This document shows, one piece after another, positions 1-7,725 of a stretch of DNA of 64,000 nucleotides. The notes under the pieces were generated by a model. That model did not search any database. It had not been told where the DNA came from and saw only the letters and a list, made by a program, of their open reading frames with translations. The translations under genes and the position numbers were made by a program. Positions within the stretch are counted from its first letter, which is position 1, and every line of letters starts with the position of its first letter. Source of the stretch: Mucilaginibacter sp. (lineage in GTDB: Bacteria > Bacteroidota > Bacteroidia > Sphingobacteriales > Sphingobacteriaceae); assembly GCA_031292485.1 (NCBI GenBank), contig JARLHA010000066.1, positions 28,216 through 92,215 of the forward strand. Reading direction: 5' to 3'.

Positions 1-159
1 GGCGCCGAAAATATCCGGAAAAAAATTGAATCAGGCTGCAATACGATGGCTGACCTGTGCAAAACAACCGGCGCAGGCACCGGCTGCGGATCGTGCAGGC
101 CTGAAGTTAAAAGACTACTTGATGAAGCATTAAAAAGTATGGTTTCAGTAAATAATTAG
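1..159 (+). CDS. C-terminal fragment of a nitrate/nitrite reductase-type subunit, BFD-like [2Fe-2S] domain
   Basis: The window opens inside a reading frame that ends at a TAG at 157-159, leaving 52 residues. The fragment has a Cys pattern ending in GTGCGSCRPEV, typical of the BFD-like [2Fe-2S] domain at the end of NirB-type nitrite reductase large subunits and some assimilatory nitrate reductases. The next gene starts two bases after the stop and carries a nitrite-reductase-like domain and a rubredoxin, so the two are probably one nitrogen-assimilation operon. Which enzyme this is cannot be decided from the fragment. Confidence 0.7.
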   Translation, partial: GAENIRKKIESGCNTMADLCKTTGAGTGCGSCRPEVKRLLDEALKSMVSVNN

Positions 160-161
160 TT

Positions 162-1598
162 ATGGAGCATCTGATCAAAATAAACCTTCCGGGCGGGCTG
201 GTATCGGCGGGTGATCTTTACGAGATCTTGCTGATTGCGGAGAAAGCAGGCGCTAATAACATCCGCTTTGGTAACCGGCAGCAGTTATATTTTGCGATAC
301 ATGAAGACCATTTGGAGTACCTGGAAACAGAAATGCTGCGCACTGAAATAAATTTTGAAATCAACAGCGATGCGCAACCAAATATCATCAGCTCCTACGT
401 TGGCGACACCATCTTTAACCAGGAAGGCTGGCTGCGCGAAGGCGTGTATAAAGATATTTTGGATAGTTTTGATTACCAGCCCCGCTTAAAGGTAAACCTG
501 GTGGATAATCAGCAAACATTTGTCCCGTTTTTTAGCGGGAATCTTAATTTCATCACATCGGACATTAGTAATTACTGGTACTTGTATGTCCGTTTTCCAA
601 AATCGGGGAAACATTTTTGCTTCCCTTCGCTGGTTTATTCAGATGATATCCCCTCGTTGGCTAAAACCGCCGAAGAGATTATCCTTACCAACAAAAAGCT
701 TTTTTTCGACCAGGAACATACGGATGAGCAGCTATTTTTTAAGACGCTTGAAAAAAAGACCAATGCTACGCTTCAGCCGATCACATCAGCGCTTAAGCTA
801 CCTGGGTTCCAGTTGCCCTATTACGAGGGATTTAATAAGTACAATAACCGTTACTGGCTGGGTGTTTACCGCAGGAATGAGCTTTTTCCGCTGGAGTTTT
901 TAAAGGATGTTTGCTTATTATGCTTAAAAACCCGGATCGGGCAGTTGTATACAACGCCATGGAAATCCATCATCATTAAAGGCATTGATCCTGCCGACCG
1001 GAACGAATGGGGGCTGCTTTTGAGCAAGTACCAATTAAATGTAAGACATGCCGCAAATGAATTAAACTGGCAGATAGAGGACGTTTGCGATGAAGGCCTG
1101 GGGTTAAAAAAGCAACTGGTACGTGAATTTGAGGAGGCTGATCTGCGTACTTACCAGCTTTGCTTCGCGATAAAAACACAACCTAAAACCGGTCTGCCCG
1201 GATCTATCATCATCAAAAAAAACGGGGATAATTTGTTTGATATTTTGCATACGCGGGATTTTAACCCTAATTCAAAAGACTATATCGCTTATTCAGAAAA
1301 GGTTAAAGCTGATAAGGTGGCCACTGCCCTGATCTCACTTTGCAATACGTTTTATAAAACGCAAAGCCTGCAGGTAGCAGCCCCGGAAGATTTTCATCAC
1401 CAGGAAGCTGATCCGGCGGATGGACTGGAGGGCATCTATCAATGTAATAACTGCCACACCCGGTACGATAAAGCTTACGGAGATGATGTTAACGCCATTG
1501 AAAAAGGAATTGAATTTGAAAACCTCGCCGAATACTGCTGCCCGGTATGCGATTCGCCCAAAAGTGAGTTTAGTTTGATAGAAATCTGCGCTTCGTGA
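162..1598 (+). CDS. Rubredoxin-ended protein with nitrite/sulfite reductase ferredoxin-like domain
   Basis: A 478-residue protein. The N-terminus (about 1-65, starting LIKINLPGGLVSAGDLYEI) resembles the ferredoxin-like half domain of nitrite/sulfite reductases. The C-terminus has a rubredoxin-type iron site, C428-x2-C431 and C460-x2-C463. I do not see the Cys pattern that ligates the [4Fe-4S]/siroheme centre of true sulfite or nitrite reductases, so an electron-transfer or accessory role is more likely than catalysis. It lies two bases after a BFD-domain gene, which suggests assimilatory nitrate/nitrite reduction. No signal peptide is seen, so it is probably cytoplasmic. Confidence 0.75.
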   Translation: MEHLIKINLPGGLVSAGDLYEILLIAEKAGANNIRFGNRQQLYFAIHEDHLEYLETEMLRTEINFEINSDAQPNIISSYVGDTIFNQEGWLREGVYKDILDSFDYQPRLKVNLVDNQQTFVPFFSGNLNFITSDISNYWYLYVRFPKSGKHFCFPSLVYSDDIPSLAKTAEEIILTNKKLFFDQEHTDEQLFFKTLEKKTNATLQPITSALKLPGFQLPYYEGFNKYNNRYWLGVYRRNELFPLEFLKDVCLLCLKTRIGQLYTTPWKSIIIKGIDPADRNEWGLLLSKYQLNVRHAANELNWQIEDVCDEGLGLKKQLVREFEEADLRTYQLCFAIKTQPKTGLPGSIIIKKNGDNLFDILHTRDFNPNSKDYIAYSEKVKADKVATALISLCNTFYKTQSLQVAAPEDFHHQEADPADGLEGIYQCNNCHTRYDKAYGDDVNAIEKGIEFENLAEYCCPVCDSPKSEFSLIEICAS

Positions 1599-1679
1599 CC
1601 TCTGTGCCTTCTTAGTGCCCTCTGCGGTTAAAATTTTACCGCAGAGAGCACAGAGAGATGCGCAGAGTGACGCAGAGAA
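1599..1679. repeat. Dispersed CTCTGTG/CACAGAG-type intergenic repeat with hairpin
   Basis: Directly after the rubredoxin gene the sequence is built of short degenerate units (CTCTGTG, CTCTGCG and complements). The core is an inverted repeat, CTCTGCGGT (1620-1628) and ACCGCAGAG (1638-1646). Related sequence occurs at about 15461-15535, 16321-16425 and 57757-57797. It may act as a transcript-end hairpin. Confidence 0.6.
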
Positions 1680-1793
1680 CTAATCATTCATTCCAATTTC
1701 CTTAGTTATATGTTTCTCTTTTGCTTCAGCCAACACACGGTTTTGATCTAATTCAGATTTCCATTTGTTTTTACGATAAATAAAGACGATTTT
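1680..1793 (-). other. Open minus-strand stretch, possible coding remnant
   Basis: On the minus strand a 37-codon open stretch ends at a TAG (1680-1682). Its translation is protein-like, beginning KIVFIYRKNKWKSEL and continuing with a charged helix-like tail. It has no usable start codon and is preceded by an in-frame stop. It may be the worn-down 3' end of a lost gene, or chance. The rest of the 281-base gap (1794-1879) shows only A+T-rich sequence upstream of the acyltransferase. Confidence 0.25.
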
Positions 1794-1879
1794 TCAGGGC
1801 GTGTTTTGTTCCCCCGGGCGAACATGGATTATCAACCAAAACAATTGCCTTTATCCGATTATAATTATTATCCTGCTCA

Positions 1880-3019
1880 ATGAGTACAACCGTTGTATTG
1901 CCTGATTCAAAAAAACATTACGAGATCCTTGACGGACTGCGCGGCGTAGCCTCTGTTTTGGTGATCGCCTTTCATGTGATGGAAACTTTTACCGGCGGCA
2001 ACCGCTTTATCCAGATTATTAATCATGGCTACCTGGCTGTCGATTTCTTTTTTCTCCTGTCGGGATTTGTGGTAGCTTACGCTTATGACGACCGCTGGGG
2101 AAAAATGGGCCAGTGGGACTTTTATAAACGGCGCCTTATCCGTTTGCAGCCCATGGTGGTGATGGGTTCGCTGATCGGCGCGGCGCTTTTTTATTTCCAG
2201 GGAAGCGCTATAGTGTTCCCGATGATTGGCAAAACACCGGTTTGGGAAATGTTGCTGGTGATGCTGGTTGGCTGTACGCTGATCCCGCTGCCTGTTTCGA
2301 TGGACATCCGCGGCTGGCAGGAAATGCACCCGCTGAACGGCCCGGCATGGTCGCTGTTTTTTGAATATATTGCCAATATCCTTTATGCTTTGTTCATTCG
2401 CAAATTCTCAAAAACACTGCTCAGTATATTTGTTATCCTGGCTGCTATTTTCCTGGTGCAATATTTGATTATGGGCCCGCAGGGCGATGTTATTGGCGGC
2501 TGGAGTTTGGATAAAACCCAGCTCCATATTGGTTTTGCGCGTTTGCTTTATCCGTTTTTTGCCGGGGTGCTGCTTTGCCGCGCGGGGAAGCTGATCCACA
2601 TCAAATGGGCCTTCACGGTTTGCAGCCTATTGATCATTACCGTATTGGCTATCCCGAGAATTGGCGGCACCACGGAGCTTTGGATGAATGGGGTATATGA
2701 ATCGATAGTCATCATCCTGGTGTTTCCGCTCATCGTTTCTATTGGAGCGGGCGGTAAAATCATCGGAAAGCGCACCGCTAAAACATGCAAGTTCCTGGGG
2801 GATATCTCCTACCCGCTTTATATCACGCATTACCCGCTCATCTATTGGTATACTGCCTGGGTAGTCGACAATAAAATACAGCTGGGCGGCTATGGCCTTC
2901 TTGTTGGCCTGTTGCTGATGATCTGTAGCATTACCATCGCCTGGGCCTGCCTGAAATTTTATGACGAGCCGGCACGCAACTGGCTTGCCAAACGCTACCT
3001 GGTAAAAAAGGCAGGCTGA
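1880..3019 (+). CDS. Membrane acyltransferase, acyltransferase-3 (OafA/YrhL) family
   Basis: A 379-residue integral membrane protein with about ten hydrophobic segments. Features of the acyltransferase-3 family are the opening LDGLRGVASVLVIAFH with Arg21 and the likely catalytic His32, the FFLLSGFVVAY segment, and a late ISYPLYITHYPL motif. Family members O-acylate (often O-acetylate) exported carbohydrates. No sugar-biosynthesis genes are adjacent, so the acceptor is unknown. It appears to be a monocistron, with an intergenic repeat upstream and a 47-base gap to the next gene. Confidence 0.88.
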   Translation: MSTTVVLPDSKKHYEILDGLRGVASVLVIAFHVMETFTGGNRFIQIINHGYLAVDFFFLLSGFVVAYAYDDRWGKMGQWDFYKRRLIRLQPMVVMGSLIGAALFYFQGSAIVFPMIGKTPVWEMLLVMLVGCTLIPLPVSMDIRGWQEMHPLNGPAWSLFFEYIANILYALFIRKFSKTLLSIFVILAAIFLVQYLIMGPQGDVIGGWSLDKTQLHIGFARLLYPFFAGVLLCRAGKLIHIKWAFTVCSLLIITVLAIPRIGGTTELWMNGVYESIVIILVFPLIVSIGAGGKIIGKRTAKTCKFLGDISYPLYITHYPLIYWYTAWVVDNKIQLGGYGLLVGLLLMICSITIAWACLKFYDEPARNWLAKRYLVKKAG

Positions 3020-3066
3020 TATTTATTATAGTTCGCCCGCCAAAAAACCTCTAAATAAAACAGGCA

Positions 3067-3537
3067 ATGACCGAAACCGTCACTTCAAAATTTGACCGTA
3101 TGATTTGGTTCACTGCTTTCCTGTATAGTCTTTTAATACTTATTTTAACAGGCGTTTGTGCAGGGCTTGCAACTTCCGGCAACCCAAATAACCGGGAAGA
3201 GTTGTTTATTATACTGGCAGTTGTGATTGGGTTGAGCTGTTTTTATATCGACAGGGCTATCAGACGGTTAATAAGCGTTACCATAATGCCCGACAGGCTG
3301 GTTTTAAATTACCTCATCATTAACAAGCAAGTGAACATCAATTATACAGATATTTTGCACGAAAGCGTTGTTAGGGAACGCCTCAATAGCAGTGGAGGTC
3401 GGGCGATCATTTCCGATACAATTAAACTAAAAATTGAATTAAAAACCGGCAAAATATTTTTCTTATATGAATCCTGTTATACAAACTTTGAAGAAATGGC
3501 CGAAGCCATCAGGCGGGCGAGGTTTAAGCTGGAGTAA
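3067..3537 (+). CDS. Small membrane protein, unknown function
   Basis: A 156-residue protein. Two hydrophobic segments lie in the N-terminal half (about residues 13-35 and 45-60). The soluble C-terminal half is rich in beta-type sequence and resembles the PH-like domains of bacterial membrane proteins (ITIMPDRLVLNYLI, later IELKTGKIFFLYES). The topology suggests a cytoplasmic domain anchored in the inner membrane. I do not recognise a specific family. Confidence 0.65.
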   Translation: MTETVTSKFDRMIWFTAFLYSLLILILTGVCAGLATSGNPNNREELFIILAVVIGLSCFYIDRAIRRLISVTIMPDRLVLNYLIINKQVNINYTDILHESVVRERLNSSGGRAIISDTIKLKIELKTGKIFFLYESCYTNFEEMAEAIRRARFKLE

Positions 3538-3654
3538 AGGATTTGAATGCGCAAACACCCTGAGGAAATAGTTGTTATATTAAACAAATTATTTGGCACC
3601 TGTTATTTTAATTTACCTATATTTGATTATCATCTTATAAAACCACTTAAAATC

Positions 3655-3984
3655 ATGAAAAAGTATTTATTATCTCTCGCCATTGTTTTAGCCTTCGGCG
3701 TATCATTTGCTTCAAGCATTGACGGTGTTCATTTGAAGGGTGTTATAGAAGATTCGCTGTGCGCTGCAAGCAAAACGCAAATGTCACCCGCTACTTCGCG
3801 CGTTGCCTGCGTTAAAAAATGCATTAAAAACGGCGCGTCTGCCGTGTTGGTTGTTGGTGACAAGGTTTATAAAATATCAAACCAAAAGGCAGTTTTAAAA
3901 TATGCCGGCCTGGATGTAGCAGTTGACGGCGTTGTTACCGGCGATGCTATCGAAATAACCAAAATTACCCCGGAAAAATCATAA
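3655..3984 (+). CDS. Small exported protein, DUF5818-like
   Basis: The frame is open from 3547, but the ATG at 3655 gives a classic signal peptide (MKKYLLSLAIVLAFGVSFAS), so I start there: 109 residues. The mature part has three cysteines, in an ESLCAAS segment and a VACVKKCIKNG segment, followed by a small beta-rich part (VLVVGDKVYKISNQ). This resembles small periplasmic proteins annotated as DUF5818-like, whose function is unknown to me. A strong terminator follows 23 bases after the stop. Confidence 0.7.
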   Translation: MKKYLLSLAIVLAFGVSFASSIDGVHLKGVIEDSLCAASKTQMSPATSRVACVKKCIKNGASAVLVVGDKVYKISNQKAVLKYAGLDVAVDGVVTGDAIEITKITPEKS

Positions 3985-4006
3985 TTTCCCGAATCCTTTA
4001 AAGTAT

Positions 4007-4039
4007 AAGCCCCGGTTTTAATAGAGCCGGGGCTTTTTT
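4007..4039 (+). terminator. Rho-independent terminator
   Basis: Inverted repeat AAGCCCCGG (4007-4015) and CCGGGGCTT (4027-4035) with an 11-base loop, followed by a T run. It ends the small exported protein gene. Confidence 0.9.
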
Positions 4040-4162
4040 ATGGGATTGGGAGAGGAGTAAAACAGCTGCTTAAGTTTTCAGTATGCAATCACAGGCTGCG
4101 GGCATATAGTGTCTGAATTTGAAAAAATCGGTCAGCAGCTTGGGTTCCGGCTATACCGCTGA

Positions 4163-4669
4163 TCAGGCGATACCATCCTTATTAAATTCAGATGGATGAC
4201 GGCGTGATTGTCTTTCCCTCGCCATGACATTATTTACCTGTCCGGGGCCGTAGAACCTGATGATCTCGTTTTTTTCCTCTTCGTTGCCACGCTCAAAAAC
4301 ACGTTGAATTATCGCATTTTGCTGATGCTGCCAATCGATCTTATCAAAGTCTGTGTCCCAAAAAAGTATCCGGCGTAGTTTGGAAAAATCAGGGTGAGGC
4401 AAAAAACCCGGCTTTTGGCGGATAAGCCTGGTTTCATGATACACTTGCAAAATCCCCATGGTGCCCTCCTCCAAACCTAACGCATAATCAATTTTAAATG
4501 CCATTTCGGGTGTCATTTTTCGTTTACCTTTAATGATCGCATTCAGGGTTTGAGCAGGAATTCCAGTTGTTGCCGCCAAAGCGTTCTGCCTGATATTGTT
4601 CTTCTTCAACTCACGCTCCAGGATCGCACCAGGATCAATGCCACGATACTTTTCTATCAGCTTTTCCAT
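4163..4669 (-). CDS. XRE-family HTH protein with DUF6922-like C-terminus, orphan antitoxin candidate
   Basis: The frame is open from 4702, but I choose the ATG at 4669 (MEKLIEKYRG; 168 residues) because an 18-base perfect palindrome lies just upstream of it. Residues about 13-70 form an XRE/HigA-like helix-turn-helix (QNALAATTGIPAQTLNAIIKG). The C-terminal part (DFSKLRRILFWDTDFDKIDW and onward) resembles DUF6922, which in Bacteroidota often precedes AbiEii-type nucleotidyltransferase toxins. No toxin gene follows: only about 120 bases separate the stop from the terminator of the opposite gene. It is probably a self-regulating DNA-binding protein that lost, or never had, a partner. Confidence 0.75.
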   Translation of the reverse strand: MEKLIEKYRGIDPGAILERELKKNNIRQNALAATTGIPAQTLNAIIKGKRKMTPEMAFKIDYALGLEEGTMGILQVYHETRLIRQKPGFLPHPDFSKLRRILFWDTDFDKIDWQHQQNAIIQRVFERGNEEEKNEIIRFYGPGQVNNVMARERQSRRHPSEFNKDGIA

Positions 4670-4677
4670 GTTTAAAA

Positions 4678-4695
4678 ATAAACAAATTTGTTTAT
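4678..4695. promoter_or_regulatory. Perfect 18-bp palindrome, likely operator of the XRE gene
   Basis: ATAAACAAATTTGTTTAT is a perfect palindrome eight bases upstream of the ATG at 4669 (minus strand). HigA/XRE proteins commonly bind such symmetric sites in their own promoters. It also argues against translation starting at 4702, which would read through the site. Confidence 0.6.
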
Positions 4696-4804
4696 AAAGC
4701 AATGGGTAAGATTCAATGCTTCAAACATAGGGGGGGGCGTTATTTCAGCTAAGCGACACGGTTGGCTCTGCGATGGGGTAATAACAGTTGCTTTTCCCGT
4801 CACA

Positions 4805-4830
4805 GCAGGGTCTGTCGCAGACGACCCTGC
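4805..4830. repeat. Hairpin in gap downstream of the Gfo/Idh/MocA gene
   Basis: Arms GCAGGGTC (4805-4812) and GACCCTGC (4823-4830). The gap 4696-4977 otherwise shows no convincing gene. There is no T run, so this is not a clear terminator. Confidence 0.5.
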
Positions 4831-4977
4831 GTTGAAGTGTTCCCTTAATTTGGAAGTTACCCGCATTATTCAGTATGGATTTATGATTGTTTCAACCGGG
4901 CATCCGGCGCAGGGTCTTTTTCAAGAGACAAAATTGGCCAGCCAGCAGCACCAACCACCAGTAAGCCTCTTTTTTCC

Positions 4978-6579
4978 TCAAATCACCCCCGGCTCCCACC
5001 CGCTTCTATACTGCCGCGACAAATATTTATTAGCATCGGGCAAATTGGTGATCTGCCGGCTGACGGCGTCGTATTTTAACAAATGGCCGGCGCGCAAACT
5101 GGCGGCGTATAAATTAACGGCTTCGGTAAGGGCCTCGGCCTCGATGAAACTGCCGGGGTATTGCTGCCCGCTTTTGCAGGAGTCGGCAAACAGGGTTAAG
5201 GCGCTTACCATATTATCGTGCGCATAAGATTGGATGGCTTGCGTGGTTGCGGTTACCGGCTTTTTTCTGCGGGAAAATAAGCGCGGGTTCTGGATATTAA
5301 AGCCAGCCAATATTTTGCCTTTTTCGCCGGTAAACATCATCCCTTCGGCGGGCAGTTCTTCGTTATTGGCCATCAGTTCATCCGGCAGCGGGGGCCGCAT
5401 TCCGCCGTCGTACCAGCAAAGGTCAACAGGCGGCCTGTCGCCGTTGGCAGGGTATTTAAACCGCACGGAACTGGCCATCGGGAACGAGAAATCATTGCGC
5501 ACATAGTTGGGCACCACGCCGTTCATATTAATGAAATGGCTCAGGTTAGGCTCGATAACAGTTGGCGAAGTAAGTTGCAGCGCGTTAAAAACTGTCCACA
5601 GGCTATAATGCCCCATATCGGCCATCGATCCTCCCCCAAAATCATACCATCCCCTGAAAAACATATTGGTGTACTCCGGCGAATACGAGCGGTCCGCTTC
5701 CGGCCCCAGCCACAGGTTCCAGTTCAGGCCGTCCGGTACCGGCACGTTTTCGGTTGGCAGTGTCGGAAACTGCGGCCATACAGGGCGGTTAGTCCAGTTA
5801 TGCACTTCTTTCAGTTTACCTATTTTGCCTGAATTTATCCACTCCATTACCTGCTCCATTGATCCATTGGAGTCCCAGGGTACCAGGTGGGTTACCGTTT
5901 TGCTTTGCCGGGCAGCTTCTATCACTGCTTTACCTTCCAGCAGGCGGTTGGAGAGCGGTTTATGCATCAGCACATGTTTATTCCTTTTCAGCGCGGCAAT
6001 GGCGAAAAGGCCGTGCAGGTGATCAGGCGTCATTATTTTAACCGCGTCAAGGTCTTTTTCCTTTTCCAGCAGTTCGCGGTAATCGGCATAGGCGTTGCAG
6101 CTTTTAAAGTTATCACCACCGCGCTTGCTGCTATAATAGGTATCTACAATATCCTTTCCGTTGTCCCTTCCGCCGGGGATGGTATTATCGCCGCCGGGGT
6201 TCCAGTCGGCTTTGCCGATGGCGGCCCTGATCTCGTCCCTCAACCCGTTCTTCGACCAATCCCTGTACCCAACCGCATACTGATTAGGGTCGCACACGAC
6301 CACCACCTGCACGCCCGGCACTGCCAGCAGGGGCAATAACTCCCTGAAACCCTGCGTACCGCAGCCAATATAAGCCATGGTAAGTTTATCGCTTGGCGCG
6401 ATAAAACCAGCGCCGCCAAGCACATGGCGTGGCACAATGCTGAAAGCAAGGGCGCCCGCCGCAGTCATTTTCACAAATTTGCGGCGGTCCATCTGCGATT
6501 TACCGCCGGATGTGGCTTGTTGTTTTTCAATATCGGAAGCTGGCAAATTACTGCCATTAAGGGTGAGGTCTTTTTTCAT
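4978..6579 (-). CDS. Gfo/Idh/MocA-family oxidoreductase with Tat signal
   Basis: A 533-residue NAD(P)-dependent sugar dehydrogenase-like protein. Residues about 30-56 hold a twin-arginine export signal (MDRRKFVKMTAAGALAFSIV). A Rossmann motif follows (MAYIGCGTQGFRELLPLL), and the EKP-type motif appears as MHKPLSNR. The long form and Tat signal are typical of secreted Bacteroidota members, which often act on sugars or glycosides in the periplasm. It precedes the XRE gene on the same strand by over 300 bases, so a shared operon is uncertain. Substrate unknown. Confidence 0.88.
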   Translation of the reverse strand: MKKDLTLNGSNLPASDIEKQQATSGGKSQMDRRKFVKMTAAGALAFSIVPRHVLGGAGFIAPSDKLTMAYIGCGTQGFRELLPLLAVPGVQVVVVCDPNQYAVGYRDWSKNGLRDEIRAAIGKADWNPGGDNTIPGGRDNGKDIVDTYYSSKRGGDNFKSCNAYADYRELLEKEKDLDAVKIMTPDHLHGLFAIAALKRNKHVLMHKPLSNRLLEGKAVIEAARQSKTVTHLVPWDSNGSMEQVMEWINSGKIGKLKEVHNWTNRPVWPQFPTLPTENVPVPDGLNWNLWLGPEADRSYSPEYTNMFFRGWYDFGGGSMADMGHYSLWTVFNALQLTSPTVIEPNLSHFINMNGVVPNYVRNDFSFPMASSVRFKYPANGDRPPVDLCWYDGGMRPPLPDELMANNEELPAEGMMFTGEKGKILAGFNIQNPRLFSRRKKPVTATTQAIQSYAHDNMVSALTLFADSCKSGQQYPGSFIEAEALTEAVNLYAASLRAGHLLKYDAVSRQITNLPDANKYLSRQYRSGWEPGVI

Positions 6580-6692
6580 GGCTGCTTAGTTTATAAATGG
6601 TAATACAAATTAGGCATAATAAAATTGAATAGGAATAGGTCACGCGGATTTTACATTTAGTAGATGACCACCCATAGGAAAAAGAGAAGAAA

Positions 6693-6781
6693 TTTAATAT
6701 CGAATAATAAATTTCGAATGTCGAATTTCGAAGTTTTTTACTTCATTATTCAATATTCGGCATTGGGTGTCCGATATTAAA
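6693..6781. repeat. Intergenic long inverted repeat, TTCGAA-rich family
   Basis: Outer arms TTTAATATCG (6693-6702) and CGATATTAAA (6772-6781) are exact complements. Between them lie repeated ATTTCGAAT-type units and a central hairpin, GAAGT-TTTTT-ACTTC (6730-6744). The whole 89-base unit could fold as one long hairpin. It sits upstream of the Gfo/Idh/MocA gene and downstream of YceI. Confidence 0.7.
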
Positions 6782-6786
6782 ATCCT

Positions 6787-6867
6787 TTACTTAATGACAT
6801 TGCCAAATTTGCCGAAGGCATAGTCCAACGACATCCAATGCTTACGCGGCACACCACTTAATACCAT
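6787..6867 (-). other. 26-codon open frame after yceI, possible gene remnant
   Basis: On the minus strand an ATG at 6867 opens 26 codons ending TAA at 6787-6789. The translation begins MVLSGVPRKHWMSLDYAFG and looks protein-like. The frame is open about eight codons further upstream to just before the YceI stop. It may be a tiny gene or the end of a lost one; I do not recognise it. Confidence 0.3.
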
Positions 6868-6880
6868 TGCGCGGCGGGGT

Positions 6881-7405
6881 TTATATTTTATTTACGGGCA
6901 CCGTAAGCTGCACGGTCACCCTGTCGGGCGTACCGTTACGGTCGATGCCAAAATCCCTGGGAACAACTTTCATTTCCCCCTTAAATACGCCCTGCCCCCC
7001 TTCGTTTTTGAAGGTAAAGTAGATGACCTCCGGCCTGGTAACGCCTTTGAGGGTTAAATTTCCCCTGGCTGCGTAGCCGTTTCCATTTTTTGTAACCGTT
7101 GTCGACTCAAACTTAATGGTTGGATAATTGTCGGTACCGAGGGCATCTTTGGCATGCATGTTTTTCAAGAAAAACCCGGTAGCGATGCTTGTCGCGTCTA
7201 TCGTAGCCGAAATTTTTGCCTCTTCGGGATTCCGTTCGTCAAACAAAATGCTCGCCTTTAAGCCTGAAAACGATCCGTTAATTTTTTTGCTCGTAAATTT
7301 CACCTCGGCCTGGTCGCTTTTCACCCGCCAGTTACCCTCTACCAGGGTAAATGCAAACAGGCTGGTAATGGCCAGGGCCATGGCTATCAACTTCATTTTT
7401 TTCAT
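6881..7405 (-). CDS. yceI: YceI-family periplasmic protein
   Basis: The frame extends to 7546, but the ATG at 7405 starts a signal peptide (MKKMKLIAMALAITSLFAF), giving 174 residues, normal for the family. YceI proteins are lipocalin-like beta barrels that bind isoprenoid or amphipathic lipids in the periplasm. Diagnostic segments are NWRVKSDQAEVKFTSKKING, the repeated central beta strands (NYPTIKFESTTV, GNLTLKGVTRPEV) and the closing DRVTVQLTVPVNKI. The upstream extension is low-complexity and overlaps repeat-bearing intergenic DNA. Confidence 0.9.
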   Translation of the reverse strand: MKKMKLIAMALAITSLFAFTLVEGNWRVKSDQAEVKFTSKKINGSFSGLKASILFDERNPEEAKISATIDATSIATGFFLKNMHAKDALGTDNYPTIKFESTTVTKNGNGYAARGNLTLKGVTRPEVIYFTFKNEGGQGVFKGEMKVVPRDFGIDRNGTPDRVTVQLTVPVNKI

Positions 7406-7725
7406 GGGATGATTTTTTAGATGTTCCTTATGATGATCAACATCAATAGTGGTTAAGAAGTTTCTGAATAGTTTTTTTTGTTGAAGACAACGATGTTGGC
7501 GAAAGCCCCGTGCGCGTTTTTCCGTCGAGATAAACACTCCCTGCACCCCTCTCAGGGGAATCGCACAAGGCTCGTGCTTGTATCAGGCCTTTGTGTAATT
7601 GGTTACCCTCTTGAGAGGGACAGGGGTGTGTTTTTGGACAAGCATCACTTTTTACTTTTTTTGGCATAGTCAGCGCCCAGGGGCAGAATCAAACGATATC
7701 CGCCAGATTTTACAGGCCCATTTCA
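7406..7725. other. Intergenic region with long inverted repeat
   Basis: No gene is seen. The region holds an imperfect long inverted repeat of the Bacteroidota CCCTCTCAAGAGGG type. The left part is at about 7535-7565 (CCCCTCTCAGGGG) and the right part at about 7604-7630 (CCCTCTTGAGAGGG). It lies between yceI and the lipase-maturation-factor-like gene, both on the minus strand. Confidence 0.6.

Noticed and set aside
4688..5227. Plus-strand 179-codon open frame
   Set aside because: It runs across an intergenic hairpin and over the 3' end of the minus-strand Gfo/Idh/MocA gene; its translation is low-complexity and resembles no protein.
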